Shown here piece by piece: positions 37,626 through 47,349 of a DNA stretch of 64,000 nucleotides. Numbering within the stretch: position 1 is the first letter of the stretch; every line of letters starts with the position of its first letter. The translations under genes were made by a program, and so were the position numbers. The notes beneath the pieces were generated by a model that searched no databases, was not told where the DNA came from, and saw only the letters and a list, made by a program, of their open reading frames with translations. Origin of the DNA: Pseudorhizobium tarimense (GTDB lineage: Bacteria > Pseudomonadota > Alphaproteobacteria > Rhizobiales > Rhizobiaceae); assembly GCF_022968135.1 (NCBI RefSeq), contig NZ_JALJRA010000015.1, forward strand, positions 1 to 64,000. The letters are read 5' to 3'.

Positions 37626-39908
37626 ATGGCAGGCACACATGATCTCCTCCTGGTGGTGCTTTCCATCCTGATCGCAGTAGCGGCGTCCTACACCGCGCTC
37701 GACCTTGCAACGCGGGTGAAAGCCTCCACGTCCTCGGCGGCGTCTTCTGCCTGGCTGGCAACTGCCGCCGTCTGCATGGGCGGCGGAATCTGGTCTATGC
37801 ACTTCGTCGCGATGCTCGCCTACCTGCTGCCGGGGATGGAGATCGCCTATGATCCTGCGCTGACCGGCGTCTCCCTGGTGGTGGCAATAGTTGTGACCGG
37901 AGGTGGTTTCGCGGTTGTCAGTCGCCCGCATACGGGGGCAATGCGTCTCGTCCTAAGTGGCCTGTTCATGGGAAGCGGAATTCTGGTGATGCATTACACT
38001 GGAATGGCGGCCATGCGGATGCAGGCGACCTTGAGCTATGACGCCGTCTGGGTTTCCGTCTCGATCTTCATTGCCATCGGAGCAGCTATCGCGGCTCTGT
38101 GGCTTGCCTTTCGTAGCACGCGCTTCATTGAAAAGGGCGTCGCCGCGTGCTGCATGGGCTTGGCCGTATCAGGAATGCATTTTGCAGGTATGCAGGCAGC
38201 CTCGTTCGGCGCACATGAGATGCTTGCCGGGTCCGACCCCAGTTCCTTCGTAAGTCAGAGTGCTCTCGCGCTTTCGGTCGCCGCAATCACTTTCCTGATC
38301 CTTCTGTCGGCGATCGTCGCTGCCATTTTCGATCGGCGGTTTGCCGTTCTGGTTGAAAACGAGGCACGCGCATTGAAGGCGAGCGAGGAGCAGTTCCGCT
38401 CATTGTACAGGAGGACGCCGCTTCCACTGCATGCGCTGGACGAGCAGGGACACATCGAGGAGGTGAGCGACGAGTGGCTGGCGCTCATGGGGTATGGCCG
38501 GGATGACGTTCTGGGGCGGCCGCTGATCAACTTCATGGCGGAGGAATCGGCACGCCGGCGCGTTCAGCAAGATTGGCCGCACCTCGTGGCGGAGGGTGAA
38601 CTCCGGGAGAAGGAATATCGCTTCGTCACCAAGGACGGTCGATTCCTTGACGTCCTATCCACCTCGACGGTCGAACGCGCTCCTGATGGAGCATTCAAAT
38701 GGGCCGTTGGCGGTCTGGTGGACGTTACGGAGCGTAAGCGCACCGAAGCCGCTCTCCGGCAGTCACAGAAGATGGAAGCCGTTGGCCAGTTGACTGGCGG
38801 TATTGCACATGACTTCAACAATCTTCTTGCGGTGATCATAGGCAGTCTTGGGATGCTGAAGAAGCGCATGCCGCCAGACGAACGAATGCAACGTCTTGTT
38901 GACAACGCGATGGAGGGAGCCAAGCGAGGCGCTGCATTGACTGAGCGGATGTTGTCATTCTCTCGCCGTCAAAACCTTGAACCTCGTGCCTTGGAGATCC
39001 CCGCCCTTGTAAAGGGAATGCAGGAACTGCTGGAGCGCTCGCTTGGTCCGAGGATGACCATCCGGACGGAATTTCCCCTTTCGCTCTCGCAAGTCAAAGC
39101 CGATCCGAACCAGTTGGAGATGGCGTTGCTTAACCTTGTGGTCAACGCGCGCGATGCGATGGCAGGCGAGGGCGCGATTACGATCTCCGCAGATCAGGAA
39201 TCAAACCCACCGGCGGTCTTGAGGTCTCGAAATTATGTGTGTTTGAAAGTCGTCGATACAGGGGAGGGGATGGACGAGCAGACCCTTCTGCGGGCGCAAG
39301 AGCCGTTCTTCACCACCAAAGGCGTCGGGAAAGGCACTGGGCTGGGATTGTCTATGGTGGCCGGCTTTGCCGAACAATCCGGCGGAACACTTGTCATTCA
39401 CAGCCAGAAAGGGCAGGGCACGACGATGGAGGTCTGGTTGCCCGTCGCGGAGGAGGACTTGGCCGCCCATGACGTCGGCGCATCCCCTCCCGCAAAGGAC
39501 CGGACCTCGCTTTTAAAGGGATGCCGGGTTCTGGTGGTCGACGACGATGCGCTCGTCCTATGGAACACGCAGTCGATGCTTGAGGAGATGGGTGCGGACG
39601 TCGTGGCTACGACGTCGCCGCTCCAGGCACTGGAGGTTGTTCACGCCGCCGAGAAGCTGGATTGCGTGGTGACTGATTACGCGATGCCAGGGATGTCAGG
39701 GGCGCAACTGGCGGCGGCGATTAGGGTGAAATCGCCCGAGGTGCCGATCATTGTCGCCACTGGATACGCAGATGTGTCCGCGGAGGTGTCGCAGTACCCG
39801 AAGGTGCAGAAGCCGTTCAACGAAGAAGCCCTTGGAAATACGATATTGGAGAGCCTGAAGCTGAACGCGAAGGTCGTTTCACTTGGACCGAGGGAAAAGA
39901 CGGTCTGA
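37626..39908 (+). CDS. MHYT-PAS hybrid sensor kinase
   Basis: The 760-residue protein has a seven-helix MHYT sensor (about 1-235) with the repeats SMHFVAM, VMHYTGM and GMHFAGM, thought to bind copper and sense a diatomic gas. A PAS domain (about 255-370), a HisKA with H395 (GGIAHDFNNLL), an ATPase domain (NARDAM, DTGEGMD, GTGLGLSMV) and a receiver with D684 (VVTDYAMPG) follow. It needs an outside phosphotransfer partner, which is not in the window. Confidence 0.9.
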   Translation: MAGTHDLLLVVLSILIAVAASYTALDLATRVKASTSSAASSAWLATAAVCMGGGIWSMHFVAMLAYLLPGMEIAYDPALTGVSLVVAIVVTGGGFAVVSRPHTGAMRLVLSGLFMGSGILVMHYTGMAAMRMQATLSYDAVWVSVSIFIAIGAAIAALWLAFRSTRFIEKGVAACCMGLAVSGMHFAGMQAASFGAHEMLAGSDPSSFVSQSALALSVAAITFLILLSAIVAAIFDRRFAVLVENEARALKASEEQFRSLYRRTPLPLHALDEQGHIEEVSDEWLALMGYGRDDVLGRPLINFMAEESARRRVQQDWPHLVAEGELREKEYRFVTKDGRFLDVLSTSTVERAPDGAFKWAVGGLVDVTERKRTEAALRQSQKMEAVGQLTGGIAHDFNNLLAVIIGSLGMLKKRMPPDERMQRLVDNAMEGAKRGAALTERMLSFSRRQNLEPRALEIPALVKGMQELLERSLGPRMTIRTEFPLSLSQVKADPNQLEMALLNLVVNARDAMAGEGAITISADQESNPPAVLRSRNYVCLKVVDTGEGMDEQTLLRAQEPFFTTKGVGKGTGLGLSMVAGFAEQSGGTLVIHSQKGQGTTMEVWLPVAEEDLAAHDVGASPPAKDRTSLLKGCRVLVVDDDALVLWNTQSMLEEMGADVVATTSPLQALEVVHAAEKLDCVVTDYAMPGMSGAQLAAAIRVKSPEVPIIVATGYADVSAEVSQYPKVQKPFNEEALGNTILESLKLNAKVVSLGPREKTV

Positions 39909-40167
39909 AGGTGCCGATGGCTAGGTGGCCGATAGGGTTTAAAGTGTTCGCGGAGCGTGGAAGACTGGTGGTGGCAGTCTTCCTACGCTAAACTAGACAT
40001 GCGATCATAAACTATTGCTTCAAATGCTCCACCCTTGGTCCGCTGTCAGGAGCGAGCATTTGTGTTCTCCGCCTCGACAATAGATTCAGGGGCTCAGGCG
40101 CTAGATGCTATCGCGCAAGCAGCGGCTGCGCATTCTGTGGGGTCGCCCGTCGAGCAGCTTGTCGCGA
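39909..40167. terminator. Convergent gap with a hairpin at 39959-39983
   Basis: The 259 bases between two convergent kinase genes hold the stem GGAAGACTG/CAGTCTTCC (39959-39983) with a 7-base loop and no T-run. It may end transcription from either side. No gene is seen. Confidence 0.4.
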
Positions 40168-41253
40168 TTAATCGGTTCCCGACTGAAGGCTAAGTACACT
40201 GACCTCGAATGTAATGGACAAGCCATTCGATCCCCAGTCCCTCTTGACGGTTGCAGGGAAACCTCTGGCGATAGACTCGATCAATCTTGTGCCGAAGCCC
40301 GGCGAGGCCCTGGGTCCATCGATGGCAGGCACGCCCGTCTCCTCCCAGACAAGAATGACATGATCCTCAACGGCCCCCGTTGTGATGGCTACCTTGCCTT
40401 CCGGCACGGAGAAAGCGCCATACTTTGCGGCATTGGTTGCCAATTCATGGAATAAAAGCGCAACCTTGGTGGTATGTGTCTGTGCTACAGGGAAATCAGG
40501 GCCAGCCAAAGAAATGCGCTGGCGGAATTCGTCCTGGTACGGAGCCACGACCTTTTCCAGCAGTTGAAGCAGGGTGGTGCTCTGGGCGTGCTCTTGTGGA
40601 TCATCGAGGCTGGTCATAGTCAGATCGTGCGCAGCAGCCAGTGCCGCAAGCCGTTCTCTCATCGAAGCGGCCAGCTCGGCTGGCGATGCGGCGGATTTCG
40701 ATGCGATCGTGATCAAGCCGCTGGTGAGAGCGAACAGGTTCTTCACCCGGTGGTGCATTTCTCCCAGAATCATGCGTTGCCGCTCCTCTTCCCTCTTCCT
40801 GGAGGAGACGTCGCGAGCGATCTTGGAAGCACCGACTATGGTGCCGTCGGTGTCTCTTACCGGGGAGATCGTGAGTGAGATGTCGATGAGCGAGCCATCC
40901 TTCCGCCGACGTATCGTATCGAAGTGATCAACCTTCTGCCCAGCGCGGAGCTTTGCAAGAATGGCAGGTTCTTCATCCAGTCGATCTTCAGGAATAAGGA
41001 TCGTGATCGGCTTTCCAACCACCTCTTCAGCCTGATAACCGAAGAGCTGCTCGGCTCCACGGTTCCAGCTCGTGATAATACCGTTGATCGTTTTGCTGAT
41101 GATGGCGTCTTGAGAGGACTGAACGATTGACGCCAGCAGTTCCTTAGGGTCGTAAGGCGCGATAGCGAGGGCGCTTGCACCAGAGACGCGTCTGCCGCCC
41201 GTCTCGTTAGGAGAGACCGTGCTCGCATCACGGATGCTGCGCGAAGATGTCAT
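40168..41253 (-). CDS. PAS-HWE histidine kinase
   Basis: The 361-residue soluble kinase has a PAS domain (about 38-150, with FGYQAEEVVGKPITILIPED), then the HWE phosphoacceptor site EMHHRVKNLFALTSGLI (about H168), HELATNAAKYGA and the VWEETG signature that names the HWE class. Such kinases are typical of alphaproteobacteria and often feed the general stress response. It is divergent from the KaiC/receiver pair across 131 bases and is their likely partner. Confidence 0.9.
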   Translation of the reverse strand: MTSSRSIRDASTVSPNETGGRRVSGASALAIAPYDPKELLASIVQSSQDAIISKTINGIITSWNRGAEQLFGYQAEEVVGKPITILIPEDRLDEEPAILAKLRAGQKVDHFDTIRRRKDGSLIDISLTISPVRDTDGTIVGASKIARDVSSRKREEERQRMILGEMHHRVKNLFALTSGLITIASKSAASPAELAASMRERLAALAAAHDLTMTSLDDPQEHAQSTTLLQLLEKVVAPYQDEFRQRISLAGPDFPVAQTHTTKVALLFHELATNAAKYGAFSVPEGKVAITTGAVEDHVILVWEETGVPAIDGPRASPGFGTRLIESIARGFPATVKRDWGSNGLSITFEVSVLSLQSGTD

Positions 41254-41384
41254 TGGTCTGGGCCCTCTTCGCTGAATGAGTGAATAAGCAGTACATAAAT
41301 CAGGCGCTGGGGGAAAGATAGGCGGGACCGTTGCAAAACAGGCTCGCCACCCTAGTGTAGTGCGGGAACAGGCGGGAAATCAAC

Positions 41385-42827
41385 GTGACACAATCTCTTC
41401 CGAGGATCATCAGCGGCATAGAGGGTCTTGATCAGATATTGGGTGGCGGCTTCGTCGAAGGCGCGTCCTATATCGTTCAGGGGCAGCCGGGAGCGGGGAA
41501 GACCATCCTGGCCAACCAGGTGGCGTTCTCAAACGTCAGAGAAGGACGCAAAGTCCTGTACATAACCTTGCTGGCGGAGACCCATGATCGGCTGTTCCAG
41601 GTGCTGGGGACGCTCGATTTCTTCGACCGCAGTCAACTCGGAGTGACCATATCCTATGTGAGCGTGTTTCAGACGCTTCGTGACGACGGTCTTTCGGCAG
41701 TTGTTGAACTGGTGCGCAAGGAGATTGCCCGACAAGGGGCGACGCTGCTGGTATTCGACGGACTGTTGAATGCCAGAGACAGGGCAGACTCGCCGCTGGA
41801 TGTGAAGACCTTTGTTGCCGAAATCCAAAGCCAGGCCGCGTTCGTTGGATGCAGCGTCCTCTTCCTGACCAGCACCCGGTTTGCGGACGACAGCCCGGAA
41901 CACACGATGGTTGATGGGGTGATCGAACTCCACGAGGAAGTTCCTGGCGTACGTTCAGTTAGGCGTCTTCAGGTGAAGAAATCCAGGGGCAGTGCGGCGC
42001 TTGGAGGGGTCCATCAGTTCGAAATCACATCATCCGGCTTGACTGCCTACCCTCGCCTTGAAGCGGCTCTGCGAAGCCCGTCTGTCCAAGATGGACCTTC
42101 GTCGGCGGCAGTAGCTTCAGGTGTCGGAGGGCTGGATGACCTGCTGGGCGGCGGGTTACCGGCAAGTTCTGTAACCTTGGTGTTCGGGCCTTCTGGAGCA
42201 GGCAAGACCGCTATCGGCCTCAGCTTCCTTGCCAAGGCGAGCAAGGATGAACCGGCACTGCATTTTGGTTTCTACGAGACCCCAGCGCGTCTAAGGGCGA
42301 AGGCCAGAGCGCTGGGAGTAGACATCGACAGCCCTATTGAGGCCGGTGATCTGGAATTCATCTGGGAGCCCATGACTGAGAACCTGCTGGACAAGCTGGG
42401 GCACCAGCTTCTTCAGGCGGTTAGGCGGCGCAAGGTAAAGAGGCTTTTTCTTGACGGCCTGGGAGGCTTTCAACGTGCAGCCGTACATCAGCCGCGCATG
42501 ACAGAATACTTCTCTGCTCTGACTAATGAACTGCGGGCGCTTGAGGTCACGACCATAGCGACCTGGGAACTACGCGATCTGTTCGGTCCGACGCTGACGG
42601 CACCAGGATCGGAACTCTCCAGCCTGATCGATAATCTTGTCATGCTGCGCCACATCGAGACCAGGTCTCGCTACAAGAAAGCGCTGTCAGTCCTGAAGGT
42701 CCGAGACAGTGCCTTCGATCCAGCGATCTATGAAGTCAGCTTCGGGAACACGGGTATAAGGATCGATGTTCCGCTCCCACCAGTCGTCAACGCCACTACA
42801 GGAATGGCGACACCCCTTGCAACGTGA
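41385..42827 (+). CDS. Double-domain KaiC-like ATPase
   Basis: The 480-residue protein has two RecA/KaiC domains. The first P-loop is GQPGAGKT (33-40) and the second GPSGAGKT (about 268-275). The domain starts are alike (GIEGLDQILGGGF and GVGGLDDLLGGGL). The cyanobacterial clock KaiC has the same build; here kaiA and kaiB are absent. Non-clock KaiC proteins next to histidine kinases are known in alphaproteobacteria and may signal stress. The start is GTG 41385. It forms an operon with the receiver 33 bases later. Confidence 0.88.
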   Translation: MTQSLPRIISGIEGLDQILGGGFVEGASYIVQGQPGAGKTILANQVAFSNVREGRKVLYITLLAETHDRLFQVLGTLDFFDRSQLGVTISYVSVFQTLRDDGLSAVVELVRKEIARQGATLLVFDGLLNARDRADSPLDVKTFVAEIQSQAAFVGCSVLFLTSTRFADDSPEHTMVDGVIELHEEVPGVRSVRRLQVKKSRGSAALGGVHQFEITSSGLTAYPRLEAALRSPSVQDGPSSAAVASGVGGLDDLLGGGLPASSVTLVFGPSGAGKTAIGLSFLAKASKDEPALHFGFYETPARLRAKARALGVDIDSPIEAGDLEFIWEPMTENLLDKLGHQLLQAVRRRKVKRLFLDGLGGFQRAAVHQPRMTEYFSALTNELRALEVTTIATWELRDLFGPTLTAPGSELSSLIDNLVMLRHIETRSRYKKALSVLKVRDSAFDPAIYEVSFGNTGIRIDVPLPPVVNATTGMATPLAT

Positions 42828-42860
42828 CCATGTCATGTCTAGGAACGGAGAGCATCTGAC

Positions 42861-43232
42861 ATGGCCTTGATCGTGATTGCCGAAGATGAATTCCTGATAG
42901 CTGAAGTGTTGACCATAATGCTGGAAGATGCTGGCCATGAAGTGGAAGCGGCGCCACATGGCCAAGCGGCACTGTCTCTCGTCAAGGAGAAACGCCCGGA
43001 CCTCGTGATCACCGACTTCATGATGCCGCTGATGACAGGGCTGGAACTCGCGCAGGCATTGCGGGCTGATGAGGAGCTGTCTGCCATTCCCATCATTCTG
43101 GTCAGTGGCGCACAGGCAAGCATTGGTCGAGCACATCCTGACATGTTCGATGACGTACTCGACAAGCCCTACGAGGAGAAACGCCTTCTAAAGGCCGTGG
43201 AGGGTGCTCTGGCGGGGAAATGTTCGACTTGA
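42861..43232 (+). CDS. Single-domain response regulator
   Basis: The 123-residue CheY-like receiver has the acidic pocket EDE (8-10), phospho-site D52 (VITDFMMP) and K102 (DKPYEEKR). It has no output domain, so it should act by protein contact or as a phosphate sink. It follows the KaiC-like gene with GGAGAG upstream. With the divergent HWE kinase it makes a compact kinase-ATPase-receiver set. Confidence 0.9.
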   Translation: MALIVIAEDEFLIAEVLTIMLEDAGHEVEAAPHGQAALSLVKEKRPDLVITDFMMPLMTGLELAQALRADEELSAIPIILVSGAQASIGRAHPDMFDDVLDKPYEEKRLLKAVEGALAGKCST

Positions 43233-44407
43233 ACTAGGTTTCTGCCGCCCATCACGCTAACGAGTAAGGCGATTTGCAGATCAGCTAGCGGAACCCTTTC
43301 CCAGCAGCGGCATCAAATTCATCTTTGACCTGACGCATCTTAAAGCAAGTACACCTGAACCGCGTCAGCCGAGCGCAGCAGGATGGTAACTACCATCTTC
43401 AGTGTCCCTTCTTCGACGTGATGGTCGAGGAGTTTTGCCTGACGTCGGAGCCCCTGCTTCATCTGGCCAGGATCATGCCGGTGCCGAAACCGCTCGGCCG
43501 CAGCTTGCTCCGGAGGCCGCTGGTCTGCTGGCTGCATCCTTGGATTGTCGCGCATGTTGATGGATGATCTGGAACAGTTAAAGGCGGGCCTGACGCTTTA
43601 CGAAGCCTTCTACCGCTGGTACCGCGACGCCAGTGACGAGAGCCACAATTGGCCGAACCCGAGGAGCCAGATTCCACTGAAGGCAGTATCCTTCTGCCGC
43701 CGCCACAGCCTTGCTCATTGCGCTTGGAGGCTTCGAGGTGATCTGGCACAGCCTAGGGGTGTTGGCCGCGGGCGTCCTGCTGACGACGGCTCTAGGAGAA
43801 GTGCTGCGCCGGCTGAGGGAGACCGGTTCGAAATGATGTGGTGTCTTCTGATCGATTCCGGTGTTGGCATTGCCGGCCATCGAATAGCTGCGTTCCGTCC
43901 GGTATCCTACTGCAACGCTCGTCTGTACCGAGTTGTTAAGCGACGACACAGCGGAGGTGATCATCAAGCGATTGGAAGCGCCATCCGACGCCAACTCGAG
44001 AAGAACCACCTCGGGGCGAGAGGGTATCAGGGAGGATCTGCTGCGTCTGGCGAGACGGTTTCATCCCGATGAGGATCGGGCGGTGCGACTGGTGGCATCA
44101 CTCTGGCAGCGTCGCCGACCTTGGATCGTGGCTCGTCCAACCATTGGAAGCATCTGTTTGTGACAATGCATCAGGCCTTTATGGCGCAGGTCGGTATTCC
44201 CGCTGCTGAAGGCGACGGCACCGCTCGTTACGAGGAAGCTAGCTGGCACATGACCTGACGCACGTTCAGCAGCAGGGTCAGGAGGTCGTGCTGAGGATGC
44301 TGCCAGTGCGTGGTAGGTGTTCCGTGGGGATCTGCCGCTCCGATCTCACAGCCGATCGAAGCTTTACAGTGGGCGTTGCAGTTCTATAGTCGTTGAAGGG
44401 GAGGCAG
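43233..44407. other. Accessory gap with degenerate short frames
   Basis: No intact gene is supported in these 1,175 bases. Protein-like stretches occur: on + a membrane-like LLIALGGFEVIWHSLGVLAA at about 43712-43830; on + about 43940-44110 VIIKRLEAPSDANSRR followed by REDLLRLARRFHPDEDRAVR; on - a 71-residue frame at 43340-43555 without a ribosome site. They read as fragments of lost genes. The last bases hold GGGGAGG for the DUF6894 gene. Confidence 0.4.
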
Positions 44408-44647
44408 ATGCCAAGATATTATTTTCACATCCGGCGCGGTGAAGAGATTGCCATGGATCCCGAAGGGGTGGAACTCGCATCACCCGAACAGGCGCATAAA
44501 GAAGCAGTCCTCGCAGCCCGCGAACTTCTTGCGGCGCGCCTTCTTAATGGTGAACCGATTGATGGAGATACCATTGAGATCAAGGATGAACAAGCCACTC
44601 TTGTCGACACTCTTCCGTTGAAATCGGTGCTCGACCCGAAAGCATAG
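44408..44647 (+). CDS. DUF6894-type small protein
   Basis: The 79-residue protein reads MPRYYFHIRRGEEIAMDPEG, then a helix SPEQAHKEAVLAARELLAAR, then IEIKDEQATLVDTLPL. This is a very common rhizobial small family of unknown role. GGGGAGGCAG precedes the ATG at 44408; an upstream ATG at 44393 is less likely. It lies 60 bases before the Crp-like regulator. Confidence 0.75.
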   Translation: MPRYYFHIRRGEEIAMDPEGVELASPEQAHKEAVLAARELLAARLLNGEPIDGDTIEIKDEQATLVDTLPLKSVLDPKA

Positions 44648-44707
44648 GAAAGCCGGTCGCCCTGCATCCGAAGCGCCCTAGCTCCACCCGACAGGCAGGG
44701 ACAGTGA

Positions 44708-45424
44708 ATGACCATGAAGACGAGCAATGTTCTACTGCAGCGGCTTGCTGCCGAGGAGATGGAGACGCTCTCGGCTCATCTCGAGAGGATCGAACTGAAG
44801 CGCGGCGACGTTCTGTTTGAGTCGTATCTACCTGTGCCCTATGTTTATTTCCTCGAGGCGGGGCTGTCGTCCGAGATCGCCACCACCTCTGGAAAACGTC
44901 TTGAGGTAGGATGTGTCGGGCGCGAAGGCTTCTCAGGAGCGTCGGTGGCACTTGGCGTTGATGTGACGCCGCATGGCGCCTTCATGCAGATTGACGGGCA
45001 GGCACTGCGAATTCCGTCTTCTGAGCTTCAGGCCGCTATGGATGCATGCTTCCCGCTAAGGCGCACACTTCTCTTCTACATTCATGTCTTTATGTTGCAG
45101 ATTGCGGCAACCGCGATCGCGGATGCAAAACACACGGTGGAGCAGCGGCTCGCGCGTTGGATCTTGATGGCGCAGGATAGGGCGGGCGATGAGCTGCCGC
45201 TGACACACGAGTTCTTCTCCTTGATGCTGGGAGTGCGTCGCCCAAGTGTCACGGACGCCTTGCACGTTCTGGAAGGAATGCATTGCATCAAGGCGGAACG
45301 CAGCCTCGTCATCGTTCGTGATCGCGCCAGTCTCCGACAGATCGCCGGAGATGCTTACGGTGTGCCGGAAGCGGAATATCGCCGCTTGATCTTGGGTGAC
45401 GGCGCGCCTTCTTCCGCGGACTAG
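44708..45424 (+). CDS. Crp/Fnr-family transcription regulator
   Basis: The 238-residue protein has a cyclic-nucleotide-binding-like N-domain (KRGDVLFESYLPVPYVYFLE) and a C-terminal helix-turn-helix (LTHEFFSLMLGVRRPSVTDA). The N-domain has no FNR cysteines and an incomplete cAMP pocket, so the ligand is unknown. Rhizobia carry many such regulators in accessory regions. It converges with the DUF892 gene. Confidence 0.82.
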   Translation: MTMKTSNVLLQRLAAEEMETLSAHLERIELKRGDVLFESYLPVPYVYFLEAGLSSEIATTSGKRLEVGCVGREGFSGASVALGVDVTPHGAFMQIDGQALRIPSSELQAAMDACFPLRRTLLFYIHVFMLQIAATAIADAKHTVEQRLARWILMAQDRAGDELPLTHEFFSLMLGVRRPSVTDALHVLEGMHCIKAERSLVIVRDRASLRQIAGDAYGVPEAEYRRLILGDGAPSSAD

Positions 45425-45493
45425 ATCCATTGAGCTTGGGCAAGAGGCCGGCGTCCAGCACATACCGACGCCGGTCTGCAGTTGCCGGCCAGC

Positions 45494-45994
45494 TCAGCCC
45501 GCGGCCTGTTGTGCGGCTGCGTTGAGCGTCTGTTCCGCCAACTGCGTCAACAACTCGTCGGTCTTCGTCTCTTCGTTCAGCGTCGTCTCCAGCAGCTTCG
45601 CTGCATCATCCATACCCAATTGGGTTGCCCAGCTCTTGAGAGTGCCATAGCGGCTGATCTCGTAATGCTCGACAGCCTGGGCTGCCGCGAGAAGGCCGGC
45701 ATCCAGGGCAGGCGAACCTTTGAACTCTTCCATGATCTCTTCAGCTTCGTCGATGATGCCCTCGATGGCAGGACAGGTCTTGCCACGCGCGCGCTTGCCG
45801 AGAAGCTCGAACACTTGCTGCAGACGTTCAACCTGCTCTTCCGTCTCCTCCCGGTGCTTCTCAAATGCAGCCTTGAGCTGCTCGTCCTGCGCGCCCCGCG
45901 CCATCTTGCGCAGCCCGCTGATGATTTTCCGTTCTGCGTAATAGACGTCCCGGAGTGTTTCGTAAAAGAGGTCGTCGAGTGTCTTGTTGGCCAA
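45494..45994 (-). CDS. DUF892 (YciE/YciF) ferritin-like stress protein
   Basis: The 166-residue protein reads (M)ANKTLDDLFYETLRDVYYAE and continues with HREETEEQVERLQQVFELLG and VEHYEISRYGTLKSWA. The Glu/His spacing fits a ferritin-like di-iron bundle. I set the start at TTG 45994 because AAGGAGG lies eight bases before it and the family begins there; an ATG at 46030 would add non-family residues and lie inside the promoter. A stress-type promoter sits 32 bases upstream. Confidence 0.85.
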   Translation of the reverse strand: MANKTLDDLFYETLRDVYYAERKIISGLRKMARGAQDEQLKAAFEKHREETEEQVERLQQVFELLGKRARGKTCPAIEGIIDEAEEIMEEFKGSPALDAGLLAAAQAVEHYEISRYGTLKSWATQLGMDDAAKLLETTLNEETKTDELLTQLAEQTLNAAAQQAAG

Positions 45995-46025
45995 AGCTAG
46001 GTCCTCCTTCGTTTTGCAGCTAGCG

Positions 46026-46050
46026 AACAAGACTGGCGCTCCCGAGTTCC
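46026..46050 (-). promoter_or_regulatory. EcfG-type stress promoter (GGAAC-N16-TGTT)
   Basis: On the minus strand GGAAC (46050-46046) and TGTT (46029-46026) are 16 bases apart, 32 bases before the DUF892 start at TTG 45994. Confidence 0.7.
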
Positions 46051-46106
46051 CAGATGCTCCTTATCTCTTTCTTGTACCTGCTGCTGAGGCCGCAGCGTCG
46101 TGCTGG

Positions 46107-47067
46107 CTAGACCTCAAGCTCGCGACTTTGTAACATTCGCGCCCTCGCATTTGCGATTGCTGCACGTGCGGCTTCGGCTCTAGAATCCAGGGTCTCCTGA
46201 TCGAGAGTGCCGACATTACCGGTAGCCTCGACGGCGGCCGACAGATGCTGGTCCAAAAGATCGCATTGTTGTGGAAGCTGAGCATGGTCTGCGATGCGCT
46301 CAATGGCTTCGATCAGGTGCATGATGACAAAAGGCTTCCCCCCGCGTTCTGGCGGATCTGATTGAAGGCCGCTCCGACGAGTGTGTCGTGGGTGGGGCGG
46401 GGCAGCACGAGGCGCGGTTCTCCTGCCGGTCCAGTTAGGACCGACGATGGGAGGGCCCGTCGCATGAGGTGGGCCAGGGCTGCGGATAACTGCGCCAGGA
46501 CGGCGACTGCGTGTGGGATCGTTTTATGCCCGGCGACAGCGCTCGAACCGCCATCTCAACGAGGTGGCGGATGGCGAACTCCGGATCCTGCGTGGACGTT
46601 CGCCTGGATCCAACAACCACTGCCTGACAGGCCTGTTCTTGAAGATCTTTCGACCAGCGGGAGGCCGGGAAGATGCCGATTCCCCCTCCATCCGTGATGA
46701 CATAGTCGCCGGGCCGGAACGAAAAGGCGATGAAGATGTCTCTGCGCGGGGCGATCGCAGCCAACCTGTCGAGGCCGATGCTCTGGACGAAGCCGTCCAC
46801 GCGCGGCCCGAAGAAGTGGGCGCGCTGGTGGAAGCCCTGGGGGAGGAACTGCTCCGGATCATGGTTACGATCCTCTGCGGGTCCGTGGAGCTCGGATAGC
46901 ATGTCCGAGATCTCGAGCCCCAGGCGCTTGATGACCGTCTCCGAGACGATCGAACGGGCCAGAAAGTGCAGGAAGGAGACAAGAACCAGGATGCTCGCCA
47001 GAGTCAGGGCTATGCCGAGCGATACGCTCGGGAAGGGCGCCGGACGATCGTCCATGGCCGATCCCAC
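46107..47067 (-). pseudogene. DUF2254 membrane protein, 5'-truncated and frameshifted
   Basis: The minus strand reads FPSVSLGIALTLASILVLVS, then LDRLAAIAPRRDIFIAFSFR, FPASRWSKDLQEQ and DPEFAIRHLVEMAVRALSPG. It continues in other frames as AVAVLAQLSAALAHLMRRAL, VGAAFNQIRQNAGG and finally MHLIEAIERIADHAQLPQ to 46107. This order fits the C-terminal two thirds of a DUF2254 protein. Shifts lie near 46530 and near the G-run at 46338. The N-terminal membrane part is missing. Confidence 0.65.
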
Positions 47068-47349
47068 CGAGGCGAGTTGAAGAAGGCAGTAGAGACGGCC
47101 AGAAAGAGCTTCTAGCTATCCACAAGAAGTACGCCCGCAGCGGCGATGACCCGATGGCTCGCGGAGCGTCGATCGTCGGCGTCACCGGCGTCCAGAGCCA
47201 TCTCGCATGCTCAAGGGCATCACGAGCATGATCGGCTGAGACTTCACGGGAGCTCTTGCTGATCCACAACCGGCAGCGGACGCAGAATGTTTGTGCGCCC
47301 GCTGCCGGTTCCTCCGTACGTCGAGCTGCTCGACCAGGCGCGCCGCTCC
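47068..47349. other. Gap between DUF2254 remnant and patatin gene
   Basis: Nothing recognisable as a gene or terminator stands out in these 282 bases. On - a short frame includes ARDALEHARWLWTPVTPTI and may be further debris of the DUF2254 gene or of another lost gene. Confidence 0.3.

Noticed and set aside
43340-43555. 71-codon minus frame
   Set aside because: No ribosome site and low-complexity Arg/Gln composition; noted only in the gap description.
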